Source: Fonsecaea monophora
Lineage: Eukaryota; Ascomycota; Eurotiomycetes; Chaetothyriales; Herpotrichiellaceae
Length of the DNA stretch: 64,000 nucleotides
Reading direction: 5' to 3'
NCBI RefSeq assembly: GCF_001642475.1
Contig: NW_019173935.1
Coordinates: 124,001 to 188,000 of the forward strand
Shown here: positions 54,211 to 63,604 of the stretch, one piece after another
Numbering within the stretch: the first letter of the stretch is position 1
Layout: every line of letters starts with the position of its first letter
Program-made: the position numbers and the translations under genes
Notes under the pieces: model-generated
What the model saw: only the letters and a program-made list of their open reading frames with translations
The model's database searches: none
What the model was told of the DNA's origin: nothing

Positions 54211-55572
54211 ATGCAATCATGTAATCCATGCATTGTTCGCTCTTCGGCTAGCGCACTCACGACGTTCAAGTATCCCTCTATCAGTCCTCTTGCCCTGAAC
54301 CCACGTCCGACACCATGTCTCCCCTCGCCAAACTCTATCTCATTGCCTGTTGGTCGTATATCATCTCCTTCCACGTCACCTTTACGCTTCTCACCCTCGA
54401 CTTCCACGAAAGGAGCACGCTTCGCTTCCTCGAGCACGCGGCGCTGGACTGATCGGCAGCGAGGGGACCAGTTTGCTCGCGCCGCAAAAGTCCAAGGATT
54501 GAAGAGTCGGGCGGCTTTCAAGCTGTTACAGATCAATGAGCGATACAGGCTTTTCAAGCCTGGCATGACTGTGGTGGATCTGGGGTTTGCGCCGGGGAGT
54601 TGGAGTCAGGTAAGAAGAGAACCACACATGCGAACGGAGAGGTTGCGGGTCGATGTCTGCGGGGACTCGGGCCAGATGAGTTGAGGGCCGAATACTGACA
54701 CATGTCTGCCTTTTGCATAGGTCGCCATTGACCTGACAAAGCCTCGGGGACGAGTGCTAGGTGTTGATCTCCTTCCCGTCCAGCCGCCAAAGGGTGTGTC
54801 GACAATCCAAGGCGACTTTCTGTCCCCAGACATTCAAGCCGAGATAAAGTCCTTTCTGCGAAACCCCGACCGGGGCCGTCTACGGCAACCACTCACGCTA
54901 GGCTCGTCCGCAACTTCAGATGGCGGACTAGACCAAGCGGTGCTCGAGGATGAGGCAACTGGCTACCTCGAGCGCGAAAGCCACGAGAAGACGCTTGAGG
55001 AAGAAGAGCAAGATCGACAACATCTGGACAAGTCGGTCGACGTGGTGTTGAGCGACATGTGTGAACCCTGGGACCCGCTTGAAGGGCTTTACAAGAAGAG
55101 CATCAGTAACCCTTATCGCAGGTTGATGAACACGAGTGGAAATGCCTTTCGCGATCATGCAGGAAGTATGGTACGTGTGTCTGTCTGAGGCTGCTCGAGT
55201 CACCCACTTTTGCCCTTTCCCTTTTCCTTTGGTTCTCTTCTGCAAACCCTCACGACATTATCATCATGACTTTCCGCGAAATTCCCAGACACGCCAACAA
55301 TTCCGCTGACTTCTTTCCTGGGAAACGAGCAGGATCTCTGCAGAGCCGCCCTGCGATTCAGCTACGACACGCTCAAAGTCGGCGGACATTTCGTGTGCAA
55401 ATTCTACCAGGGCGTCGAAGACAAGGCGCTGGAGAAGAGCCTCAAGGCCATGTTCCACAAGGTCCATCGCGAGAAACCCGAGAGCTCGCGGAGTGAATCC
55501 CGCGAGGCGTATTTCGTGGGCATCAAGCGGTTGGCAAAGGTTGATCGGGACGCGGTGTTTGCCGAGCCGTGA
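54211..55572 (+). CDS. MRM2: Mitochondrial 21S rRNA 2'-O-methyltransferase (FtsJ family)
   Basis: Predicted 362-aa protein from three exons: 54211-54609, 54721-55170 and 55333-55572 (introns 111 and 162 bp; joins keep frame). A Ser/Pro/Arg-rich mitochondrial-type presequence of about 75 residues precedes the FtsJ fold. The catalytic K-D-K-E tetrad can be read: Lys in VQGLKSRAAFKLL, Asp in VVLSDMCEPWD, Lys in GGHFVCKFYQG and Glu in ESREAYFVG. The SAM-binding motif is VVDLGFAPGSWSQVAID, formed by the first join. Between the strand KGVSTIQGDF and the Asp motif there is an insertion of about 65 acidic, polar residues (including ERESHEKTLEEEEQDRQH). The enzyme methylates a uridine in the large mitochondrial rRNA's peptidyl-transferase region. 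Motifs are complete. Confidence 0.93.
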
Positions 55573-55851
55573 AGCATAGACTCTCCCACTTGGTAGGGAA
55601 TGATATCTAGGACATGGTTTGTATCTTCCTGTGAAGGGGGTAAAAGAGAGAAGATACTGCGGGAAAGAGAGGGAAGGGAGTACAGAAGGTCGAAAAACCA
55701 GGAATGCTGATCGGCACTATATATCTATATAAGCGGTGAGGTGATGGAAGGCTGCTTACCATCTTCCCTCTTAGAAAATCTCCGACACAAGGCATGAGTG
55801 ACCAAGGCTAGGTAGCTAGCCACTGTTACTTACTCGGTACAGTCGTGTCGC

Positions 55852-58086
55852 TCAAATCAATTCTCCCTCTTCATCCTCGGCGCCCTCGACGCCTTCTTCG
55901 TCACTGAACTCGATATCCTTGGCCGCTTCCTCAGCCAGCCTCTGCACTTCCTTCAGGCCGCTGAGCTCTTCGACGTAGCCCTTCTCGTTGAGGGCCCTCT
56001 GGACAAAGGCCCAGCCGTCGGCGTCGTACGCGTCGAGGATCTTGTCGGAACAGGCGCTGCAGTGAGTGTACGCCGTGCCCGTGATGGTCATGCTAGAGAA
56101 GGTGGCCAGGAAGCCGCGGATCTGGTGCGGGACGATGCCGAGGGGATGGGGGTCGTCGCCCCGGCCGCGGTCGGTCGAGAGCGAAGCTGGCGCGGCGGGC
56201 CCGCGTGGATGCTGGACGATGGAGACGAAGAGCTCGACTAGCAGGGCCGAGGCCATGGCGGCGATGCCCGGCCGCGTCACCGTGCACTGCTGGTCCAGCG
56301 TCAGGTCTTTCATGGAGTCCGCCGGCGCGACGACGTCGTTGCAGAAATAGCAGCCTAGTTCCGCTTGGCCCTTGTTCTCTTTCTGCGCGGCCTCTCTCTG
56401 CGTGCCGGGCAGGGTAGGAACCGCCTGGACACCGTGTCTCATGACCACATACGTGTCGAAGCCCAACGCGGCGTTCATGACGATCTTTCCCTTTGCCTTC
56501 CCCATGACGGTTGGCAACCATCGCGACTCTCGTGTATCCATCAAGAGGAAGATTGCGTCGTGTTCATCCACTAGCTTCTTTAATGTGTCGTATTCCGCTT
56601 TGGTCTTCTCGGGGTCCGTGATCGGGTGTCCTGCCATAGGCACGCTAAACACGTGGCCCGAGGACTGGACGCCGGGGTATACTGTCTTGAGCGCCTCCGC
56701 TGCAGCAGTGGCTTTCTGCTTCCCTCCATCGAGACAGTCCTGAAACGTAAACAACGGCTGTCTCACAGGATTCGAAAACGAGACGGTCCCGTTGTCCACG
56801 AACGTGATATGTCTGACTCCCCATCCCATCAGATTTCTCGAGACGTATGACCCGAGCGTGCCGGCGCCGAGCAGGAGACATTTGGTCTCCTTGATCTTTT
56901 CGAGATTCAGGTTAGGCGAGATGCGCCATTTCATCAGTTTCAGGTTGAGGTCAACGGATGAATCGGCAAGTTTGGTCGGGTCCATGTATTCAGTGAGGTC
57001 GGCCACGCGGCCAGTGAGTTTGTTCAGAGCATTTCGTTCCCAGCCTACGACTTTGGGCATGGTCTGTGAATAATCTGGGGGTTGGGCTGCGTTCCCTCCG
57101 CTGTTGGTTTTCGACGGCTGTCTGGATATCTCCATGTTAAGGATGACGCTCCGCGCGGCGTCCCGTCGCATTTGCGTTTCCCGGTAGCAAAGGATTTGTA
57201 CTTTGTCGAGTTTCCACCGTTGCCGGACCAGGACTAGGAGGTTTCGTAGCATCCATCCTGGCGCCACAGGACCCGGCTCGGTGTAGTTAGACGGATCGAC
57301 AAACCCGACAAAACAGTCTTCGGGGTCAGCACCGTCGAAGAAGCCGGTGTCATAACTCGATAACGAGGCCACTTGCCATGTGTATCCGAGACTTGCGGTT
57401 GGGGTAAGAGGTGACTGTGGAGAAGTAGGCCCAAAGTCGTCGTCGCCGGGATTGTTAGAAGTAAGCTCTAGCGGAGCATCCCGTGCCTTTTTGACCAGGA
57501 AAAATCCATGCTGTCTCGAGTCCACGCCGTACTTCCAGGTCTGGACATGATCGACCAGGTTTGTGCTCTCAATGGAGGTCAATTTCCTGTACGGGATGCC
57601 GGTCTCTGAACTTGCGAGGCTTCCACTAGCGGCCACGGGTACCCAGGGCGGATCCATGACGAGAGCGGGAAACGCGAACCAGTAGTTGAATTTGTACTTT
57701 TTGAGATCTGCGAAACTGAGGACCAGGAAGGAGGCGAGAAGACTGGGGCACGAGTAGATGGTGCCGTCGTTGATGGCATCCCAGATGGTCTTGCCGGCCC
57801 GTTGAATCATTGCTAGCTTATCTATGTTGCGGTACTCTTCAATCGTGTTGAGGTTTTTGATCATACCCTCTGCGCGGTAGAAGCCTGCGGGTACATCGTC
57901 GCTCGTCAGCGCATTGGCATGGATTTGCATGCGGCAGGAATGCTCCTTATTGTCTGCGGGACGGATCTCATAGAGACCCAACAGTTTGCGGGCCGAGTCG
58001 TCGAGCTTGTCATGGTTGATCTTGTGCGACGCTAAGGAGGCGTAGAAAGGTATCTCGATGTCGGAGGCGAAAGGAACGTACTGCAT
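55852..58086 (-). CDS. ATG7: Autophagy E1-like enzyme Atg7
   Basis: Single-exon protein of 744 aa. The N-terminal domain, which recruits Atg3, starts VPFASDIEIPFYASLASHKI. The catalytic half begins with KCLLLGAGTLGSYVSRNLMG (ATP-binding glycine motif, about residue 400) and RHITFVDNGTVSFSNPVRQP. Further on is DAIFLLMDTRESRWLP, then CYFCNDVVAP, with two of the zinc cysteines, and the active-site Cys in DLTLDQQCTVTRPG at about residue 601. The second zinc CxxC is CSAC near residue 683. The C-terminus is acidic (EFSDEEGVEGAEDEEGELI). Atg7 activates Atg8 and Atg12 in the cytosol for autophagosome growth. Yeast Atg7 is 630 aa; this one has an insertion of about 30 residues near the SIVQHPRGPAAPA segment and other extra loops. 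It is head to head with DCD1. Confidence 0.96.
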   Translation of the reverse strand: MQYVPFASDIEIPFYASLASHKINHDKLDDSARKLLGLYEIRPADNKEHSCRMQIHANALTSDDVPAGFYRAEGMIKNLNTIEEYRNIDKLAMIQRAGKTIWDAINDGTIYSCPSLLASFLVLSFADLKKYKFNYWFAFPALVMDPPWVPVAASGSLASSETGIPYRKLTSIESTNLVDHVQTWKYGVDSRQHGFFLVKKARDAPLELTSNNPGDDDFGPTSPQSPLTPTASLGYTWQVASLSSYDTGFFDGADPEDCFVGFVDPSNYTEPGPVAPGWMLRNLLVLVRQRWKLDKVQILCYRETQMRRDAARSVILNMEISRQPSKTNSGGNAAQPPDYSQTMPKVVGWERNALNKLTGRVADLTEYMDPTKLADSSVDLNLKLMKWRISPNLNLEKIKETKCLLLGAGTLGSYVSRNLMGWGVRHITFVDNGTVSFSNPVRQPLFTFQDCLDGGKQKATAAAEALKTVYPGVQSSGHVFSVPMAGHPITDPEKTKAEYDTLKKLVDEHDAIFLLMDTRESRWLPTVMGKAKGKIVMNAALGFDTYVVMRHGVQAVPTLPGTQREAAQKENKGQAELGCYFCNDVVAPADSMKDLTLDQQCTVTRPGIAAMASALLVELFVSIVQHPRGPAAPASLSTDRGRGDDPHPLGIVPHQIRGFLATFSSMTITGTAYTHCSACSDKILDAYDADGWAFVQRALNEKGYVEELSGLKEVQRLAEEAAKDIEFSDEEGVEGAEDEEGELI

Positions 58087-58753
58087 TGTTCCGACCTGTG
58101 TGCGAGGCCCCTAATGAAGTCGACGAAGGTTGCTTTGGTTTTCCCCTTCAGCATACAAGAACAGAAACTCGATATGCCAGAATGATAAGACTGTGCTTGT
58201 GTGGGAGAAGAAAGCTCTGACCGGCAACAATTCGAATGTAAGGATGATGAATTGTTGGAAACTTGGTCAAGGTCAGCCTGGCTGGGATCATCAGATCATC
58301 TAGGCAGGACCATGTGGTGTCGTCGTGGCGGTGGTGGTGGAGCAGAGTGGCTGGGGCAAGCCATGTGTAAAGGAGGTTGCGAGGAGCCATACAAGCTGGG
58401 GGCCGGAATTCATGCCCGGGGCTTGGTCATCTGCTGCTGCTTTATGCCGAGGGCTTCTCTTTGGGTTAGACTGAGACCTGGTCATTCGGACGCGTCGCGG
58501 GGCCATGACCACTTTACGCGTTCTCAATATAGAAAGACAACCGCAATAATAGCATCAAGAGTTAGCTGCACAAATCTTCCACCAGCTCAGGGGTTGAAAA
58601 GAGTCGCCTGGAGATCCCGCCCAAAAGAGAAGTCAGCAGCGACTTATTCAACGCAGCCCAGCGACTAGGGGAAAACAGAGAAATCCATCGAGGTATCAAG
58701 TCGAGTCAAACAGCCTTGTCCCAAAACTCCCTTCTTCTCACGATAGCACAACA
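58087..58753. promoter_or_regulatory. Divergent promoter: ATG7 and dCMP deaminase
   Basis: About 670 bp between two divergent starts. It carries two ACGCGT elements, at 58490-58495 and 58516-58521, which are 26 bp apart and 259 and 233 bp upstream of the deaminase ATG. No gene is supported here. Confidence 0.5.
58490..58521. promoter_or_regulatory. Paired MCB-type elements (ACGCGT) upstream of dCMP deaminase
   Basis: Two exact ACGCGT hexamers, at 58490-58495 and 58516-58521, lie close together upstream of a gene for dTMP precursor supply. In yeasts, MBF binds such sites and drives S-phase expression of nucleotide and replication genes. A close pair is much less likely by chance than a single hexamer. 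Confidence 0.5.
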
Positions 58754-60473
58754 ATGCTGGTCGGCATCTGCGGCGCCATTTGCTCTGGGAAACACACCAC
58801 GGCCGAGTATCTGGTCCAACACCACGGATTCCTTCGCCTGCATCTCCCCACGCCACAGCAATTTCAACTATCACCGTCGACACCCACATCGCACGATCTC
58901 TCGCCAGACTACCTCCGTCTCCTGCCCAGCGTCACCGACCAGATCGGCACGCGGGGCCTCTCTTTTCCGGACGTCGAGTCCCTCCTGGACTTTGTCACCA
59001 GGAGATGGCGCGAGCACTGGGTCCTGACGGACATCTACGATGAAACGACGCTGGAGATCCTGTTGAGGCGGCCGTTCTTCATGCTACTGAACGTGGATGC
59101 GCCCTTGGGGACGAGGTTTGAGCGGTTCAACGAGCGGTATGTTTGTGATTTCTGATCTATGCTTCCGTCATTTCCGAGTATCTTTCTGGGTGTTTGCTTT
59201 GGATAGCCCAGACTGCTTTCGTTCTGGTTTCAGTGATGTGTTCATTTTCCAGCAAAAACAGTTGGATAGAGCCCCTATTTTCCTTTTTTTTTTCTGTTTC
59301 GACCTTCTCTTTTTCCTCATTTATCAGAGAACATAAAACGAATGTGACGGCAGAACGAGGGCGTAACTAATCCTATTCTGTACGTGCCATGTATAACAGG
59401 TGTCAAAAACGCAAACTGCCACCAATGTCCCTGGCGGACTTTATCTTCTACAATGACCTCAAGTTGTACGGGTCTCGTGCCCAGCCATACTTGGTTTCTT
59501 TCAGTGATGTCGATTCTCGCGACTCGCACGCCTCAGCATCCACGAGGACGACGTCTGATGCGGTTGATGAGAACGACGATCAACCTCCAAACCATTCACC
59601 AGCCAAGACAGCGCTTCTCCCTCTGCTGTCACACGCGCACTTGTCTATTCTCAACTCCTTTCCGAGTATCTCGACATAGTAAGTAGTTCTCCTCCTCCTG
59701 CATATCTTCCTCCATAATATGGCCGTCTCCCTAGATTGATTGGATCTCCCATTTCCCGCACCTCCATAACCCAAACACCAAAAACCAAATCCCAAGAACT
59801 CAAGCGATTGAAAACCAAAACTAAAATTACCCTCTCTCTATCTCTCGGGGAAACCCATAGCCACGCATTCCTCTCCACGCTCGATCTCGCATCGCCCCTC
59901 CGTCTCCGCCCGACATGGGACGCGTACTTTATGACGCTGGCGTCGCTGGCCGCGCACCGGAGCAACTGCATGAAACGGCGGGTCGGGTGCGTGCTGGTGC
60001 ACAACGCCCGTATCATCAGCACCGGGTACAACGGCACGCCTCGGGGGTTAGTGAATTGCAATGAGGGCGGGTGCGCGCGGTGCAACGGGTCCGGCAACGC
60101 AGGCGGCGTCGCCCTCAACACGTGCCTGTGCCTGCACGCCGAGGAGAACGCACTGCTCGAGGCCGGCCGCGAGCGCATCCGCGACGGCGCCGTCCTCTAC
60201 TGCGACACGTGCCCGTGTCTGACCTGCTCCGTCAAGATCGCCCAGGTCGGCGTCAAGGAGGTCGTCTACTCCCAGAGCTACAACATGGATGACGCATCCC
60301 GCAAGGTTTTGCGCGACGCCGGCGTCTTGCTTAGGCAGTTCATCCCCAAGAGGAGCGGGCTCGTGGGCTTTGACCTTGACGGGATAAAACTAGACGGGTT
60401 GGTCGATGAGTCTCTTGGGGGTGAAGGAGGAAAAGGAAAAGAAATGGTCGTCTCGAATGGTAAAAGGTCATGA
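58754..60473 (+). CDS. DCD1: dCMP deaminase with N-terminal kinase-like P-loop domain
   Basis: Predicted 424-aa protein from three exons: 58754-59136, 59400-59678 and 59861-60473; the joins keep frame, and introns are long for this window (263 and 182 bp). The N-terminal 130 residues look like a nucleoside-monophosphate-kinase-type P-loop domain: MLVGICGAICSGKHTTAEYL with Walker A GAICSGKHT, and ERFNERCQKR at the first join. The C-terminal 200 residues are the cytidine/dCMP deaminase domain: RPTWDAYFMTLASLAAHRSN, VGCVLVHNARIISTGYNGTP, zinc ligands in CLHAEENALLEA and CDTCPCLTCSVKIAQ, and YSQSYNMDD. It makes dUMP from dCMP for thymidylate synthesis. The splice after TYHAF is supported by frame. 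The third exon ends in a Gly/Lys-rich tail. Confidence 0.92.
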
Positions 60474-60991
60474 ATGACCCTCTAACAAAAAGTGAAAAGT
60501 GTGATTATATTGTACGAGGATCGGTAGAGGTTCGGCGTACACGTGTTTCAAGAGAATCATTAGGGCAAGGCCTAGCATCCTCAAGACCGTCTAGAAATGT
60601 ACCACAGAATACAAGAAACCAACCCTCCCACTCACGGACGTTCTCTACCGAGACGATTAGTTCGGGACTCCAAGCAATGTCTCTCGACACGGGTTCCAGT
60701 TTCGGTGATGACGCAAATCCGAACATTGAATACCGACCATTCCAGTTCAGAAGTATCCCGTGGAACTATCGTGGCTCCATATGGAGACTAGGAAGGATCT
60801 CTCTGTTCAAACAGACTATTATCCACCTAGTGGCATAAGTGATCCTGGCCAGGTATAAACCCTCAAGTGTTCCGACAGACAGTGCCTACCACTAACATAT
60901 TTCATTTTAGAGTGCGAGCCAGAGTACAAAAGAGGCTCAAGGGCAAAGATTCGGGGAAGAAGACGTAAGCATGTTTAGATCATCCTCCTGG
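60474..60991. other. Intergenic region between convergent genes
   Basis: About 520 bp downstream of the deaminase and of the kinase-like gene. A 122-codon frame (60470-60838, plus) has no domain or homology that I can see; I do not call it a gene. Confidence 0.45.
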
Positions 60992-61765
60992 CTAGCTTTT
61001 GAACCAATCCAGCACCCCACGAATGGTGTCTGTATAGAAGAATTTGAATTCGTACTCCGACCATCCGGGGCACGGATACGTCAAGGCGCACGAGAGGTCG
61101 ACCATCTTCGATCCTCTAAAGTTCTCAGGCCGAAGATCTTGCGGTGATATTTTCAGTTCCATGGGAATCACAAAATTCTCGAGGATTTCTGGAACATGAG
61201 AAGCATTTGTCGGGGTTAGCCCGTATTCTTTGACGATGACCCAACGGCTCAGGTCATGGCTACTCAAGCCACAAGTAGCAACAACATCCTTGATCATGTT
61301 GAATTGGGTATCCGCTAACTTCATCCATCCATGACACCGGATAGCCCAATTGCCATTTTGATTGCTTGAGTCCAGTCGAGCAAATGCCCGACTCTCGTAC
61401 GCGAGCGGCGTGATGTAGATAGCCTCTTCGCACGAGTAGAAGCGAGGACCGGGTTGCTTCCATTTGTAGAACTGCGCAACACGTTAGACAAGTTCTGGTT
61501 TGTGATACGTGGAACTCATTCTCACGACTTTCAACACATATGGGGTATCCTTAATCGTGGCCAGACACACGACCCAGTGAATTCCGCTACCGAGCGGGCG
61601 AAGGTTCTGGATTCTCTCTTGGCTATGGACAAAGCGCCGTAATTTGTCCCCAGGACTTTCACTCTTTTCAGGAGAGAGGAATGCATCTTCCGAGAGATAA
61701 ATGCCAATAATATTGTCCCCCATTAATTCAGCATTTCTGTCCCTTTTCGCCACCTCCTTGTCCAT
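60992..61765 (-). CDS. Small kinase-like / FTA2-like protein
   Basis: Predicted 239-aa protein from two exons: 61765-61526 and 61471-60992 (54-bp intron, GTGAGA donor, GCGCAG acceptor; the join forms VLKVFYKWKQPGPRF). The N-terminal part resembles the first strands of a protein kinase: a glycine-rich loop (LRPLGSGIHWVVCLATIKDT) and the strand YVLKV with the VAIK-type lysine. The remaining residues include YITPLAYESRAFARLDSSNQ, WAIRCHGWMKL and RWVIVKEYG, like the N-lobe/hinge of a kinase. No HRD or DFG motif is present before the stop, so it stops where the C-lobe would begin. Fungal proteins of this plan are often matched to the FTA2 kinetochore family or called kinase-like; I cannot choose. 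It could be a truncated pseudokinase. Confidence 0.78.
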
Positions 61766-62146
61766 ACGTGTTGGTGTTCTTATTGTGGGCGTCGATCAGC
61801 AGTCATTATGGAGGCGAATATGTGACGCCGAGCGGACGAAACCGCCCTGGTAGGGTGCTGCTTGAAAATCCAGGGACGCAGACAGGGAAGGACTCGACGG
61901 TGGCAATGAGTGGGAATAACAGTATGGAGTTCGCATTGATGACGGTTACGTTGTTTTATGAGGCTGCCCCTATATAGTCACGTGACGTGACGATACTATG
62001 CTTTCTCGCCCCATTCAGCCCATTATAATATAAATTATTTCAACAAGGAATAAACGCTGGTGGGTATCAAATTATTACCGACTCAACAGGGCTTGAACAA
62101 AGATGAGAACCCCTACATTCACCTCAGGGCAATCACAACAATCATC
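61766..62146 (-). promoter_or_regulatory. Kinase-like gene upstream region and SLM1 3' region
   Basis: About 380 bp with no supported gene. It is A/T-rich near 62020-62070, where SLM1 transcription would end. Confidence 0.4.
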
Positions 62147-63604
62147 CTACTTTCCCGCAGTTTTCCTGTCTTCCAATGAGTTTGAACCGAGCCCGGGATT
62201 GAAGGCGCCAGCCGAAGACGGTGTGGCGGCAGAAGTGGCACTCGTTGGCTGCGCAGTCTTGGGTGTTGATGCACTTGTTGGTCCGCTGATCACGCCCTGC
62301 GTCTGGTTCTCTTCCATCCTGGTGGTGATGGGGGTAATATTGCGTGACTCTGTCGGGCTCGTGGGTAGGCTGTTGGATGAATTGGCGAAACTGGCAATGA
62401 TTGTGTGCCATTGCTGCGCGTCCGAGTTGGTGAGCGCTTTGAACTGGAAATCTGACGTAATGGCCATCTTCTGCCCCAATTTACTACCCGAAGAGTCTTT
62501 CCCCTTGATCGTAAACTTCTGCCCGTCCACAGCCCCGATGATGCAGTCCGGGAGGTATAACGAGTGCTCGGGACTGGGGTCTTTCTGAAAGTTATCATTG
62601 TCTTTGTACTCGTGCAGATAACCGGCAGGAGTGACAGCATAGTGACCACTGCTGTAGCCTTTGAGAGCACCCATTCCACGAGATTTGCGCTCTAGGGTGC
62701 CTTCGATGAGCGGCTTGGTAGAACGATGGTTTTCGTTGGGAAACGACACGGCATCCATCGTCCTCGCTGGGGCATTCGGGTTGACCAGGATGTGCTGGTT
62801 CCGTTTGGTGAAGCCATTCCATTCGAAGTCCAGCGGGATATTGCTTGCGGTGGAGGCAATGTCGCCAAACATGGCCTTTTGTCGGTCTGCCTGGCCGCTC
62901 ATAAATTGGTTGAACTGGTTCAGCGCAGTCTGCACCGTCTGTACGACGTACGTCTCAAACTGGGCAAAGGAGTTCTGGACCGCAATCAGATCTTGTCTGT
63001 TGTTGTTCTCTTCCAGCAACTGTTTGTTGAGTCGGTACAGAGTTCCTCGCCTGACCACGTAAGGGTCATGTTGTGCAGACACCCTGCCCCCAGAGGAGTC
63101 GAAATGCGCAGCCTGTTGGCCCAGCAGCTCAATGTGCTTTTGTGAATGAGAGCGCGCCGACTCGACAGCCTTGGTCCCTTTCCCCGTGCCGTTGGAGATT
63201 TCTTTGTGCTTGTTCTTTATCTCGGCGTGCAAACGTTCGAGGATGGGAAGCACTGATCCCGTGAGGTTCTTGGAGGTCTCGGTGTGCAGATTGATTTGCC
63301 CCTGGGTGTTGGCCCGCAAGTTCTCAAACAAACCAGCGACGCCGCCCAACGCGGGATCGAAGTGATGGGCCTCACGGAGAGGAGTCGACAGTGTCTTCAA
63401 GACTTTCTCTTGTTCTTTGGCCCGACCGGCCTGCTCCTTTGCAACCGCAGAGATGTAGTTCTCAAGATAGCCACACATGTGTTTCCAGGCCTGCAACCGC
63501 TCGACCAACAGGCCGGCGGTGCTTGAAGGGTCTCCCTCGGTCACGACGTCATCATCGGAATCATTAGCAGTTCTGGCCCTCGTGGGCAGTGGAGGAGCAG
63601 CCAT
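62147..63604 (-). CDS. SLM1: F-BAR-like/PH-domain protein (Slm1/Slm2 type)
   Basis: Single-exon protein of 485 aa. After a short polar N-terminus comes a long helical region (about residues 30-260) starting LLVERLQAWKHMCGYLENYI and continuing with LREAHHFDPALGGVAGLFEN, the F-BAR-like domain of Slm proteins. A PH domain follows (about 305-405): LIEGTLERKSRGMGALKGYS, then YAVTPAGYLHEYKDN, YLPDCIIGAVDGQKFTIKGK and ALTNSDAQQWHTIIASFANS, with the terminal Trp of the PH helix in place. The C-terminal 80 residues are Ser/Thr/Pro/Ala-rich and disordered. Slm1 and Slm2 bind PI(4,5)P2 at eisosomes of the plasma membrane and carry signals to and from TORC2. The whole family plan is present. Confidence 0.93.
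   Translation of the reverse strand: MAAPPLPTRARTANDSDDDVVTEGDPSSTAGLLVERLQAWKHMCGYLENYISAVAKEQAGRAKEQEKVLKTLSTPLREAHHFDPALGGVAGLFENLRANTQGQINLHTETSKNLTGSVLPILERLHAEIKNKHKEISNGTGKGTKAVESARSHSQKHIELLGQQAAHFDSSGGRVSAQHDPYVVRRGTLYRLNKQLLEENNNRQDLIAVQNSFAQFETYVVQTVQTALNQFNQFMSGQADRQKAMFGDIASTASNIPLDFEWNGFTKRNQHILVNPNAPARTMDAVSFPNENHRSTKPLIEGTLERKSRGMGALKGYSSGHYAVTPAGYLHEYKDNDNFQKDPSPEHSLYLPDCIIGAVDGQKFTIKGKDSSGSKLGQKMAITSDFQFKALTNSDAQQWHTIIASFANSSNSLPTSPTESRNITPITTRMEENQTQGVISGPTSASTPKTAQPTSATSAATPSSAGAFNPGLGSNSLEDRKTAGK

Noticed and set aside
60470..60838. 122-codon plus-strand frame after DCD1
   Set aside because: No domain, no splice context, and it overlaps the DCD1 stop codon; probably 3' untranslated sequence.
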